From Protonemura montana (lineage: Eukaryota; Arthropoda; Insecta; Plecoptera; Nemouridae): DNA of 64,000 nucleotides. The stretch lies in the NCBI GenBank assembly GCA_947568835.1, contig OX387604.1:186001-250000 (forward strand). Direction: 5' to 3'. Position 1 is the first letter of the stretch; the number at the start of each line of letters is the position of its first letter. The notes under the pieces were generated by a model, which saw only the letters and a list, made by a program, of their open reading frames with translations, ran no database searches and was not told the origin of the DNA. Shown here piece by piece: positions 1 through 23,500 of the stretch. Made by a program: the position numbers and the translations under genes.

Positions 1-634
1 CAACAGCACGCCACGAGGCCAAGCCAGTACTTACGACTTTGCGGCAATTGTCCACTGAAAACTTCGGCGTTTCCACCGGGAACCGAGGGGTCTGGACCAG
101 GACCAGGATCAGGATCAGGGGTTCTTTTGTCAGGAGCTTTGTTAGGGAAGACGCAGGACTTTCTGTTGCCAGCCCAAGCTAGCCTAATCTCTGTGTAGCT
201 AATATCTAGTGTGTGAATAAATAGAAAAGAGGTTAATGAATGCACATTTTGCCCGGCAAATTACTAGTGGAAAGGTGAGTGAGTCTCCGCTTACGTTCCT
301 GCACTACGTTTAATAATAAATACTCGCTACTAACATATTTTGTTTGTGTGTAATGAAGGTATACAAGTACGCTACTACGATTATCACCCAGTGGCGCCAA
401 CCCCCACGTTGCGGGAATCACTTTCGTGTAAAATTATTGTCAGGCGAGTAATATTGGGCCGAGGAATCCTCTGCCGGAACGTACTAACTGCTAAAAAAAG
501 AACCGCTTCCTTTCTATATAAAAATAACACCTCGCATACAAAACAAAAGGCACTTCTCTAAGAATTTAAGTGAACTCCTAGAGTTTGTTGGGCTGGAGGT
601 TAAGTAGGTGCTTGGTTGTGGGTATCCAGGGGGC
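1..634. other. 3' flank of the SERCA gene, no gene recognised
   Basis: This stretch lies immediately downstream of the SERCA stop codon on the minus strand, so part of it should be the 3' untranslated region. I see no clear minus-strand AATAAA signal. Short open frames on both strands show no recognisable motif. A minus-strand GTAAGTACT donor-like sequence near position 30 is noted but has no supporting acceptor or coding frame. Confidence 0.5.
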
Positions 635-13503
<12,869 letters not shown>

Positions 13504-14133
13504 CTGAAACAAAAGAAACAAGTGAATGAAGTACCAAGTGTAATAAGAGTTTGTTCTGCTAGGGACCCTAGATTCAGTGTCTAGAAGGGGAGGGGCGTTT
13601 AGAAGGCTTCGTTCAACACGCGAGCTCAAGGCGTGTACAGATATCAGTCTACCGTCTGACGTCACCAGCTACTGTCTGACGTCACAGCGACCGAGTTCAG
13701 CGACAACACCGTCATTCAACGTCGATGCACTCGGCGAGAGTCGGAAATAGCGGCGACTCAAGATCTTGCCTCGGTAAACCAGTTTCCGTTTGAAACAACG
13801 CACAAACATCAACCGAAATAGAAGTTAAATAGAAGCCAAAGAGAAGCCAAAGAGAAGCCTCTATTAAATCTGACAGCAGACAAAAAGCCATCAAATCATA
13901 ACGGCCATCAAGAATCAACAGATCGATGCAATGTAATGGAAGCCAGCGAACATCTCTTTAGTCAGAGACAATGGAAGGATTGTTAGATTGTTTACTCTAA
14001 GCTTAAAAACTCTAAAGATACAGAACCACAGCATCTTGTAAGATCAACCATTTCTAGCAGCACCAGCACCAGCCACGTGGAACAAAACCAAATATTGCTC
14101 GGGAAATATTGGTCAAAAGTCCCTCGTTTGGCA
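13504..14133. other. Sequence upstream of the SERCA microexon, no gene recognised
   Basis: I looked here on the minus strand for the missing SERCA first coding exon, which should end Y-G-P-N plus one base and a GT donor, and did not find it. Two TGACGTCA-like boxes (CTGACGTCAC near 13656 and 13677) lie in this stretch, but no promoter context supports them. Confidence 0.4.
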
Positions 14134-14550
14134 AGGCATGGCATGGCAAGGCAAGACATGGCATGGCATGGCATGGCATGGCATGGCATGGCATGGCATG
14201 GCATGGCAAGGCAAGACATGGCATGGCATGGCAAGGCAAGGCATGGCAAGGCAAGGCAAGGCAAGGCAAGGCAAGGCATGGCATGGCATGGCAAGGCATG
14301 GCGAGGCAAAGCATGGCATGGCATGGCAAGGCATGTCATGGCATGGCAAGGCATGGCAAGGCATGGCAAGGCATGGCAAGGCATGGCAAGGCATGGCATG
14401 GCATGGCATGGCGAGGCAAGGCATGGCAAGGCATGGCATGGCATGGCATGGCAAGACATGGCATGGCATGGCATGGCATGGCATGGCAAGGCAAGGCATG
14501 GCATGGCATGGCATGGCATGGCATGGCATGGCAAGGTATGGTATATCTAA
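14134..14550. repeat. Pentanucleotide GGCAT/GGCAA satellite
   Basis: About 80 tandem five-base units, GGCAT mixed with GGCAA and rare variants. Because 5 is not a multiple of 3, all reading frames read as low-complexity WHGMA or MPCHA-type peptides. These are artefacts of the repeat. Confidence 0.95.
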
Positions 14551-15254
14551 TGGTATGGTATGACATGGTTCGTTATGGCATGTTATGGCATAGCAGGAAG
14601 CCTTGGTGTTGCGATAGCAAGATAAAGTATGATTGGAGTTTTAAATCACGTAGAACAAATACAAGGTGGATTAGCGCCAAGTCTTATCAATATTCCTGGC
14701 ACACAGCGCCGACATTAGTAACATCCCTCTTTGCCCCCTCAACAAACCATGATGATATATTTCCACTTTGTATTGCATCTTGAAATATTGAAACCTACCT
14801 GTCAAGAGTCACTGCTGTAGGATGAGTTGAAGTTGACAGCTCAACTATACGTCCTTCCAGACTTCACTGCAAGCTAGAATCAAACAAACACAAAGTCAGA
14901 AGATGGTTGCATTGGCCATGTGGCACTGATCTTTAATGAGGTCTGTGAATGAGGGGATGATGAGGCTGCTTTTCAGACTCTGAGTAAAAGTACAATGAAT
15001 ACAACAAAACTGGGAGCCGAGATAATCGCAGTGGTTATTTTTAGCACGCTATTTTTGCTATTTTTCCATAAAAGCGCAATGTTCTGAAAGTTTAGAACCA
15101 AAAAGTTATTTTATTTGAGCAGGCATACTTCTAATTATTAGTAATACAATAGTTTTCTTGGATCTTGCATAGTATTTTCTTGTTTGACGCGTTTCGCTGA
15201 CCAATAAATTCCGCTAAATTACTAAATTGGACCGCCTGAAGCAATAATTTAATC
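14551..15254. other. Spacer, no gene recognised
   Basis: Unique-looking sequence containing a fragment like the SINE tail region (GGTCTGTGAATGAGGGGATG near 14940). No open frame with a recognisable motif. Confidence 0.4.
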
Positions 15255-15780
15255 TTACTTTCTCATTTTTCTAGCGATTCCAGCTCGATAAGAAGGGTTG
15301 TCCAAGTTATCTTCCATGTCCTCAAGCTGCCGCTTGCAGTTTCTTCTAGTCTGCCTTGCCTTGCGCTCCTTGCTAATCTTTCGTAGACCATAAACGAAAC
15401 GTGTATTCACATCATACCAAAAAAGCTTAACCAGCAGCTGCAATTACTCTTTTCTCTGATGAATCGAAGGCAAACTCAGCTTTACAACGTTCACAAAAAG
15501 TTTCAGTTTTGATGCAAGACTATTATGCACACTGGTCACTGTAGAGATGCAGGATTTGTCGTGGCACTCGCGACAAGCAACGAAGCTCTGCAGAGCAACC
15601 GTCAAAAGTTCCATGCTGATAATTTCGTTACCACTGTCTGGACTATTCTCACTGATTTCTGAATCTTCAAAGTGTCCTTCCAACTTTTGTCTTGACGAAC
15701 TTGAAAAAGGCGTTATTGAGCGCCTGGTACCAGGCGTATTTAACCCCACTTTTGCTTCTTTTTCACTACAACGTCTTGAG
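15255..15780 (-). pseudogene. Relic of a Mutator-like transposase N-terminus
   Basis: Two adjacent minus-strand frames (15444-15780 and 15255-15443) carry the N-terminal pattern of Mutator-like transposases: a CRECHDKSC zinc pair, LASKLKLF, and then YDVNTRFVYGLRKI, which aligns with YDVNLKVALGILDAGIG in the intact gene at 49.9 kb. The two parts are in different frames, a paired cysteine is lost, and no catalytic region follows. It ends in a basic segment with NPSYRAG. This is a fragment, not a working gene. Confidence 0.6.
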
Positions 15781-16074
15781 GCTTAAAAACTGATTTTATC
15801 TGAAAGCTTTGCTTCCACTTCTTCGTTAAACGTAAACAACAAGGCATTATCAAAAATGGGATAAAAACAAAACCATATAAAACGATCGAAGAAAGCGCTC
15901 GAGTAAACTGAACTGATAAAACTCAAATCGGACTAGTGGATACTTAGCTCGCAAAATCTAAAACGCCATCTAAAGGCACCAACTCAACATAGCGCAACGA
16001 GAAAAAGCCTACAAAACTCATAAGCTCTAGCCTTCAAAAATACGTGATGTACTGAACGAAACAGACATAACAAT

Positions 16075-16280
16075 AAAAAAATTTGGTTTCCATTTATTTG
16101 CGAGAAAATGAAGGGGGGGTTACTCCCTTGAAAGTTTCACAGATGATAGAGTACGTGATAAGCTTTCGATCCGTGATGGTCTAAATTTTTGGCCCAGCCT
16201 TGGACAAAAAAAGGCTAACTTTTACAACATTTTTGTTATCATTTATTAGCGAGAAAATGAAGGGGGGGTACTCCCTGTTT
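16075..16280. repeat. Dispersed repeat related to the 28.7-29.4 kb cluster
   Basis: It shares GGTCTAAATTTTTGGCCCAG, GACAAAAAAAGGCTAACTTT and GCGAGAAAATGAAGGGGGG with the cluster at 28.7-29.4 kb, and the preceding CGTGATGTACTGAACGAAAC with 29.29-29.31 kb. No coding capacity. Confidence 0.8.
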
Positions 16281-16895
16281 GACGTGTTGGAAACACCGGT
16301 TCTCGTTAAATCACCGAAGTTAAGCAACACTGCGCTGGGTCAGGTATTGTATGGGTGACCATCACACACATGACCAGTTCTGTTCGGGAGAGAGGTTGGA
16401 GGGATGAAAGTTAAGCAACACTGCGCTGGGTCAGGTATTGGTTGGGTGACTATCATACACATGACCAGTTCTGTTCGGGAGAGAGGTTGGAGGGATGAAA
16501 GTTAAGCAACACTGCGCTGGGTCAGGTATTGGATGGGTGACCATCATACACATGACCAGTTCTGTTCGGGAGAGAGGTTGGAGGGATTAAAGATAGATCA
16601 GCAACTTCACTCGCCTTGCTTATCAATTTCTCGACAGCATGGATTTGTGGAGGAATCCTGTTGTTCGCGTTGTACCGTCCTTCGGAAGGGACGTTAAGCC
16701 GGTGGTCCAAGCTTTTCAACAGAAGTAGGGTACGTGCAGTCACCGGGTTTCCCCGCCTCCCTTCTAGGCTAGGTTAGATTAATCATCATCCTCATAATCA
16801 TCCGCTCATTCACCAGTGCCGCATGCCCAGTTGTATAACAGTGCGTCGTTAAACACCAATAATCAATCATTCAATCAATAGGTTTTCATTTGGAA
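16281..16895 (+). mobile_element. 5S-rRNA-headed SINE, copy A
   Basis: The head (16281-16365) resembles 5S rRNA: AACACCGGTTCTCGTTAAAT, CACCGAAGTTAAGCAACACT, then TATGGGTGACC. It runs through tandem 5S 3'-half units and a body containing CCTTCGGAAGGGACGTTAAG. The tail includes CGTCGTTAAACACCAATAAT and short ATCA repeats. 5S-headed SINEs (SINE3 type) use the internal 5S pol III promoter. Copy A contains three 5S units before the body. Confidence 0.75.
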
Positions 16896-17124
16896 GTTGA
16901 AGCCGGGTTTAGTTACTCAAGATAGCAAGAAATCGTGTCGTGGATAATTTTAAACCCATTTAGAACATTCGGGCACAAAATTTCCTTCTCCCTCAAGAAA
17001 CCTCGTTAAGTTGCCATCATTTTACAAGATGTTTCAATTCGACAATCTCAATGGGCTGCTTATTGGGGTCCGGCCCAACCAGCGGCGCATTCTGATTAAA
17101 CATGGCTGACATTTAAACACCCCT

Positions 17125-17920
17125 TAGGAGGCTACTATCATGCCAAAGTTAAGCAACACTGCGCTGAGTCAGGTATTGGATGGGTGACCATCATACACAT
17201 GACCAGTTCTGTTCGGGAGAGAGGTTGGAGGGATGAAAGTTAAGCAACACTGCGCTGGGTCAGGTATTGGATGGGTGACCATCATACACATGACCAGTTC
17301 TGTTCGGGAGAGAGGTTGGAGGGATGAAAGTTAAGCAACACTGCGCTGAGTCAGGTATTGGATGGGTGACCATCATACACATGACCTGTTCTGTTCGGGA
17401 GAGAGGTTAGAGAGATGAAAGTTAAGCAACACTGCGCTGGGTCAGGTATTGGATGGGTGACCATCATACACATGACCAGTTCTGTTCGGGAGAGAGGTTG
17501 GAGGGACGAAAGTTAAGCAACACTGCGCTGGGTCAGGTATTGGATGGGTGACCATCATACACATGACCAGTTCTGTTCGGGAGAGAGGTTGGAGGGATGA
17601 AAGTTAGTACAGCAACTTCACTCGCCTTGCTTATCAACCTCTCGACAGCATGGATTTGTGGAGGAATCCTGTTGTTCGCGTTGTACCGTCCTTCGGAAGG
17701 GACGTTAAGCCGGTGGTCCAAGCTTTTCAACAGAAGTAGGGTACGTGCAGTCACCGGGTTTCCCCGCCTCCCTTCTAGGCTAGGTTAGATTAATCATCAT
17801 CCTCATAATCATCCGCTCATTCACCGTCGCCATTAGACCAGTGCCGCATGCCCAGTTGTATAACAGTGCGTCGTTAAATACCAATAATCAATCATTCAAT
17901 CAATAGGTTTTCATTTGGAA
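17125..17920 (+). mobile_element. 5S-headed SINE, copy B, with five tandem 5S units
   Basis: It has the same body and tail as copy A about 1.01 kb upstream, but its head lacks the 5S 5' half. It instead has five 91-bp units of the 5S 3' half. The sequence after the tail also repeats between copies, so copies A and B arose by segmental tandem duplication, not independent insertion. Confidence 0.7.
17148..17603 (+). repeat. 91-bp tandem units containing the 5S rRNA 3' half
   Basis: Five copies begin GTTAAGCAACACTGCGCTG near 17148, 17239, 17330, 17421 and 17512. Three further copies lie at 16317, 16409 and 16500. Each carries the 5S-like GGATGGGTGACC box plus about 45 bp of SINE body. Confidence 0.9.
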
Positions 17921-19966
17921 GTTGAAGCCGGGTTTAGTTACTGAAGATAGCAAGAAATCGTGTCGTGGATAATTTTAAACCCATTTAGAACATTCGGGCA
18001 CAAAATTTCCTTCTACCTCGAGAAACCTCATTATGCTGTCACCATTTTACAAGATGTTTCAATTCGACAATCTGAATGGGCTGCTTGTTGGGGTCAGGCC
18101 CAACCAGCGGCACATTCTGATTAAACATGGCTGACATTTAAACACCCCTTAGGAGGCTACTATCATGCCCGCTAAGCCAATCAGAAACCCAGCAATGGAC
18201 CATGTAATTTAAGGCCATTCGCGCAAATTCGAACATAAAGAAATGAAAAATATTGCGAGTAATTAAAAGAAATACAAAAACAATTTAAATCTAGGCTCAA
18301 AATAAAATAAATCACATCAAAACAAACAAAAATTACTTATAAAATGAGAATGCACTTAATGGACACAATTACGACTAAAATACTAAACATACCAGAGAAG
18401 CGTGAATGTCTATATCAGCTGTAATTACCAGACGAAAACCCGGTCTAACTAAACAATCTAGTACAATTAAAAGAACATACAGAAGTACCTAAAGGTACCT
18501 TTAGGCAGAAGGAAAATCTGGGCAGGATTTTCTGAAGGGGTTAAACGGCGTCTAATTCCCAACACACATACGATTTCTTGCTACCTTGAGTAACTTAATG
18601 TGTACAATAATAATATCATACTGAGGTACCTTAAGGCGGAAGGAAAATTTGGAAGTGGAAGTTACAGGAATTCCAGATTTACAAGCACCGCAAATTCGTG
18701 AAATTTCTTTTCATCCAGGGATCCCAATCAAAAGGCTATAGGGTTGTAAATTTTTATATCACAACACAATATATATAATGACATTAACATCGCCATCAAA
18801 TACAATTCAAATGTTTTAACAATATCTGAATTACTATTTACGTGTTTGTGTTTACGTAAATCTTGCTAACTGTGAGAGTGATTCATTTGATATTTCCAAG
18901 CGTTTGTTCCGTGAGGTCAGTGGTCATGGCCAATTATAATCTGTATTTTGCAGAGATTATAATCAATCGCCCAGCATTAGCTTAACTTAAGACGCGCGAA
19001 AACCATGAAAAACGAACGTCCGAGGCGGGCCTCACGGGTGCAAACAGGAACATTATGCAGGCGAGCGATAAAGGCCTATGGCTTGTAAATTTGGTCACAT
19101 GAATCTCAAAGCATCTGAGGAAACTCTACTCTCCCCTTATGACTCTATCTGCTATGATTTTACGTTAACTTAATTGATCACAATATTACAAAATGTTCTA
19201 GGCGTAAGGCAAGCTAAGAGAAAAACGCAACATGAGAGAAGAGAACAAAATTGGACATGAAAACTAGAAGAACAAATTAACCTAATTCCAGCGACCCTAA
19301 CGATGGACAAAGCGACAAAGAAACAACCATTCGACACCAAAACCGAACAAACCGAACAAACCTAAAAAACCTAACAAACCGAACAAACCTAACAAACCTA
19401 ACAAACCTAACAAACCTAACAAACCTACTACGGTTCGGTACCGAACCTATCTAACCGTGAAGAACGATACACCTCTAGGAAGAACCTACAACAATCCAAA
19501 ACTTGGACAGGAAGTCTAACAACAATGGCCTTGTCCCCAAATTTTTCTCAACTTCTCTCATGTCACACAAATTAATCAATAATTATGAATATTTCCCGAA
19601 CTCGAGACTTGAACAGCCTCTGAACTGACGTGACGTTAAGCCCCACAAAGCAAGCAATTAAATATGTTATCTATCTAACAAAAGTTGCCCCACGTTTCCT
19701 CAGAGCCCTGATAAAACTCTCACAGCGCGTTCTTGCTACAATTTCCAGGGCTTGAAGCAAGGTCTCGTCGGAGGAAGCCAAGATGCATCGGCTTCCAGCA
19801 GCGGCTCGTGGAGTTCACCTGAAGACAACAGAATAAAGTCATATTAGACTCGTTGCCAGGTACATGACGACTCTTGCACTCAGTAAAACATGCTCCGGAC
19901 AGCGACGTTTACTCGGGAAAAATTGCGCAAAACCAGTTTTCAAACTTGGGAAAACATTAGCTATGT
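17921..19966. other. Non-coding spacer with duplicated and simple-repeat segments
   Basis: Positions about 17905-18168 duplicate 16890-17145. A dispersed element with GGTACCTTTAGGCAGAAGG and GGGGTTAAACGGCG near 18490-18560 recurs inverted at about 28310-28370. A ten-base AACCTAACAA run occupies about 19345-19432. No gene recognised. Confidence 0.55.
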
Positions 19967-20303
19967 AGAAAAACTATTTCAACTGGGTTTTGAATGCCAA
20001 GTAAAGGACAACTAAATTTCCCAATGTTTCGTAACTTGTACCTGTTACTTCTTCAAGGGTAAGAGCAGTCCTGACAATTTTCCAATAACAAAAGAACCAC
20101 ACAAAATTATAACAATTTCCTAGTTCAAGCTTCCTAAATGCATCTAAATAAAATAATCAGGGTCAATAACTCAAAAACTAATGTATTTTGTATTGTCAGG
20201 ACTGCTTTACCCTTGATAAAGTAACAGGTACAAGTTACGAAACGTTGGGAAATTCAGTTGTTCTTCACTTAGCATTGAAAACCCAGTTGAAATAGTTTTT
20301 GTT
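19967..20303. mobile_element. Foldback (MITE-like) element
   Basis: An arm of about 110 bp (starting near AACTATTTCAACTGGGTTTT, including AATGTTTCGTAACTTGTACC and TAAGAGCAGTCCTGACAAT) is repeated in inverse orientation up to 20303, around a loop of about 120 bp. No coding capacity. The target duplication is not clear. Confidence 0.75.
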
Positions 20304-20542
20304 AAAACTAGTGCTAAGTTTACATCAAGTAGACATGAGTCTAAAAACTATCATTAGCTTTGTTCGTTGGTCATGAACCTGTGGATTATATCTCTTAGAC
20401 GGAGACAAAATGTATCCAGTTTTTGACGCGATACGTCTTTGAAAAGCCAATTCTAGGGCGAGAGATTACGGACTTGTATTGGAAGGCTCGCATGCCGACT
20501 TACATCTATCGACGCTGCTGTAGAGACGTCTCGATGTCGCTT

Positions 20543-23500
20543 CTAGGAGATCGGATTACGTCCCACTGCGGACAGCTTTCCATCCAAACCAAGGCAGAGT
20601 GGAAACCTGCGTGAAAAGAAAGGCCGCAGATTAGGCAACACATCTATGTTATTATTATTATTTGCGGTGTTTAACGACACACTGTTTTGACAACGTGCCA
20701 TGCAGCACTGGTCTGATGGCGTCGGTGAATGAGTGGATGATGATGATGAACCTAACCTAGCCTAGAAGGCAGGAGGGGAAACCCGGTGCCGGCATGTAGC
20801 CTACTCCTGTCGAAGACCAAGGGGACCACCGGCTTAACGTCCCTTCCGAAGGACGGTACAACGCGAACAACAGGATTCCTCCACAAATCCATGCTGTCGA
20901 GAGGTTGATAAGCAAGGCGAGTGAAGTTGCTGTACTAACTTTTATCCCTCCAACCTCTCTCCCGAACAGAACTGGTCATGTGTATGATGGTCACCCATCC
21001 AATACCTGGCCCAGCGCAGTGTTGCTTAACTTTGGTGATCTAACGAGAACCGGTGTTTCCAACACGACAAACCGTTCATCAATTATGTTCCCGCTAGACG
21101 GTTGCTAGCAACAACTTTTTGAGGTTAAGTCCATGAGTATGTGCCTCGTAAGCTAACAACTGTGGGTCGATTCCACGAATGGGAACAAAGTTTCTAGAGG
21201 GTAGTTGTGTACGCTCTCAGTTGATTGCATTCTCACCGATGTACATGTCGAATTAAAATGTCGGCTTACAATCAAAGTTACGGTTTGGAGCAGGGAGCTT
21301 TACGTCCATGCAGTTGCGTACCTGTAGTTTTGTTGTCGAATATATTCCATCGTACGGCACTTGTCGCGGGGGAAGCCTGGGGGCTCAGGTTCCTCGAGGT
21401 CTTCACCGTCACTTTCTTCAATCGTGAATGACAACCGCCGACTGCAGACAAAACCAGAAACACGTTAGTCACGATCGACAGTGGCTTGCAACGCCACTGG
21501 GACGGGTAGACGCGAAATTTAAACGAGCAAAGCACAACGGACGGACTCGTTTAGTGCAAGGTAAGTTGCAGTGGTGCAGTCGAGGGTGTACGCGGGTATT
21601 AGCCGTATACCCAAAAAACTTTTAGACACCGAGCGTATACCCAAAAAAATTACAGGGTATACGCCCAGTAAATACACTTTGCAAAACTTTAAATTGCGTT
21701 TTGCAACGACAATTCTTAATCTCCCTACAACCTACATTATAAAAACTTGAAAAGCAAAGTTTATTCTGAAAAGTGGGTAGTCCGTGTATAGTAGAGGTTC
21801 GTATGATCTGGATGGGTATGCAATGGTTTTTCCAAGCAGTCAACGTACTCATTCAACCCACCCCAGGAAAGCGCAATTGCAGCGACCCCAACACCAAGTA
21901 GTAGTTTTAGTGTTGATAGGAATGGACTATCTATGAACTATAACTAGTGAATAGACTAGAAGTACCTAGCCAGTACCTAACCTAGTGATGACCACGGCAT
22001 TTGGAACTCAAGGCCTGATAACCCAGCGTATACCCAAAACAAAATAATATAGGACTTCACCACTGGTAAGTTGGAAGAATCGATTCCTGCAGCGGATTTA
22101 TTGTGGAAAATGCCGATCAAATCTTGGCTTACCATCGGTCAGTCGAGCATCATGTCGATCTTCATCCTTCGTTTCGGTCTCGAGCGACAAGTGTTACGGG
22201 CGCAGATTCTGTAGCCTCGGGCGGTCAGCTGGAAATCAAAGGACAAAAATAAAACAAACGTTGGGCTGACAAATTTCACCGGGTAAATACACTTTGCAAA
22301 ACTTTAAAATGCGTTATGCAACAACAATTCTTAATCTCCCTACAACATGCACTATAAAAACTCGAAAAGCAAAGTTTATTCGGAAAAGTGGGTAGTCCGT
22401 GTATCGTAGCGGTTCGTATGATCTGGATGGGTATGCAATGGTTTTTCCAAGCAGTCAACGTACTCATTCAACCCACCCCAGGAAAGCGCGATTGCAGCGA
22501 CCCCAACACCAAGTAGTAGTTTTAGTGTTGATAGGAATGGACTATCTATGAACTATAACTAGTGAATAGACTAGAAGTACCTAGCCAGTACCTAACCTAG
22601 TGATGACCACGGCATTTGGAACTCAAGGCCTGATAACCCAGCGTATACCCAAAACAAAATAATGTAGGACTACACCACTGGTAAGTTGGAAGAATCGATT
22701 CCTGCAGCGGATTTATTGTGGAAAATGCCGATCAAATCTTGGCTTACCATCGGTCAGTCGAGCATCATGTCGATCTTCATTCTTCGTTTCGGTCTCGAGC
22801 GACAAGTGTTACGGGCGCAGATTCTGTAGCCTCGTGCGGTCAGCTGGAAATCAAAGGACAAAAATAAAACAAACGTTGCTGGCTGACAAATTTCACCGGG
22901 AAGAGATGCACAGAGTTTCAAAATATTCCCGAAGCAAACAACGGTTATTATGTAAATCTAGTCAAGAGTGCTTCATCGGTCTCGACTCAACTTGTTAAAT
23001 AATTTGTAATGTTTATTTGTTGGCTCACCTTTGTTGCCACGGCGACTGGCTAGGTACTGGGAGTCGAACCAGAACCCTCTTCTAAACTCCGTTCCATCTT
23101 TGTTGCCACGGCGACTGGCCAGGAACTGGGAGTCGAACCAGAACCCTCTTCTAAACTCCGTTCCATCTTTGTTGCCGAGATGATGGTCCAGTTGGTAGCC
23201 ATGGAGCTGATGCAAAAATCGGCCAGTCGAGTTGGTAGCAGTGTTCACGGAGACACTTGACGTTCGCAACAATGAAATCAAAAAAGTTTTTGTTATTGCC
23301 TGGCATTTGATTATCAGGCGCTGAAAGGTAAAGGCTCCGTCATTAGGTTCCTGCGACATGGATTACAAGAACACAAGTTAGTGAAACAGAACGCAATTGT
23401 AAAAATAACATCAAACGCAATTAGTACAGTCAGGTACAAAATCAAAAACATAGTCGCAAAAATTGACACAAACATTGACACAAACATTTACACAAACATT

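Larger units (their letters stand above)
21668..22900. repeat. 615-bp segmental tandem duplication
   Basis: GTAAATACACTTTGCAAAAC begins at 21668 and again at 22283. The two copies stay nearly identical to about 22900, with scattered substitutions. Each copy holds one acceptor/donor-bounded 96-bp segment (see the cassette exon entries) and the sequence GCGTATACCCAAAACAAAAT. Confidence 0.9.

Noticed and set aside
13992-14783. Several overlapping 76-224 codon frames with MPCHA or WHGMA repeats
   Set aside because: They are translations of the GGCAT/GGCAA pentanucleotide satellite in all frames.
16281-16365. A functional 5S rRNA gene
   Set aside because: Only part of the molecule is present, with substitutions in conserved positions, and it continues into a SINE body.
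22973-23359. 128-codon minus-strand frame with a duplicated block
   Set aside because: The duplication is the 69-bp DNA repeat, the block contains a B-box-like motif, and no splice context or domain supports coding.
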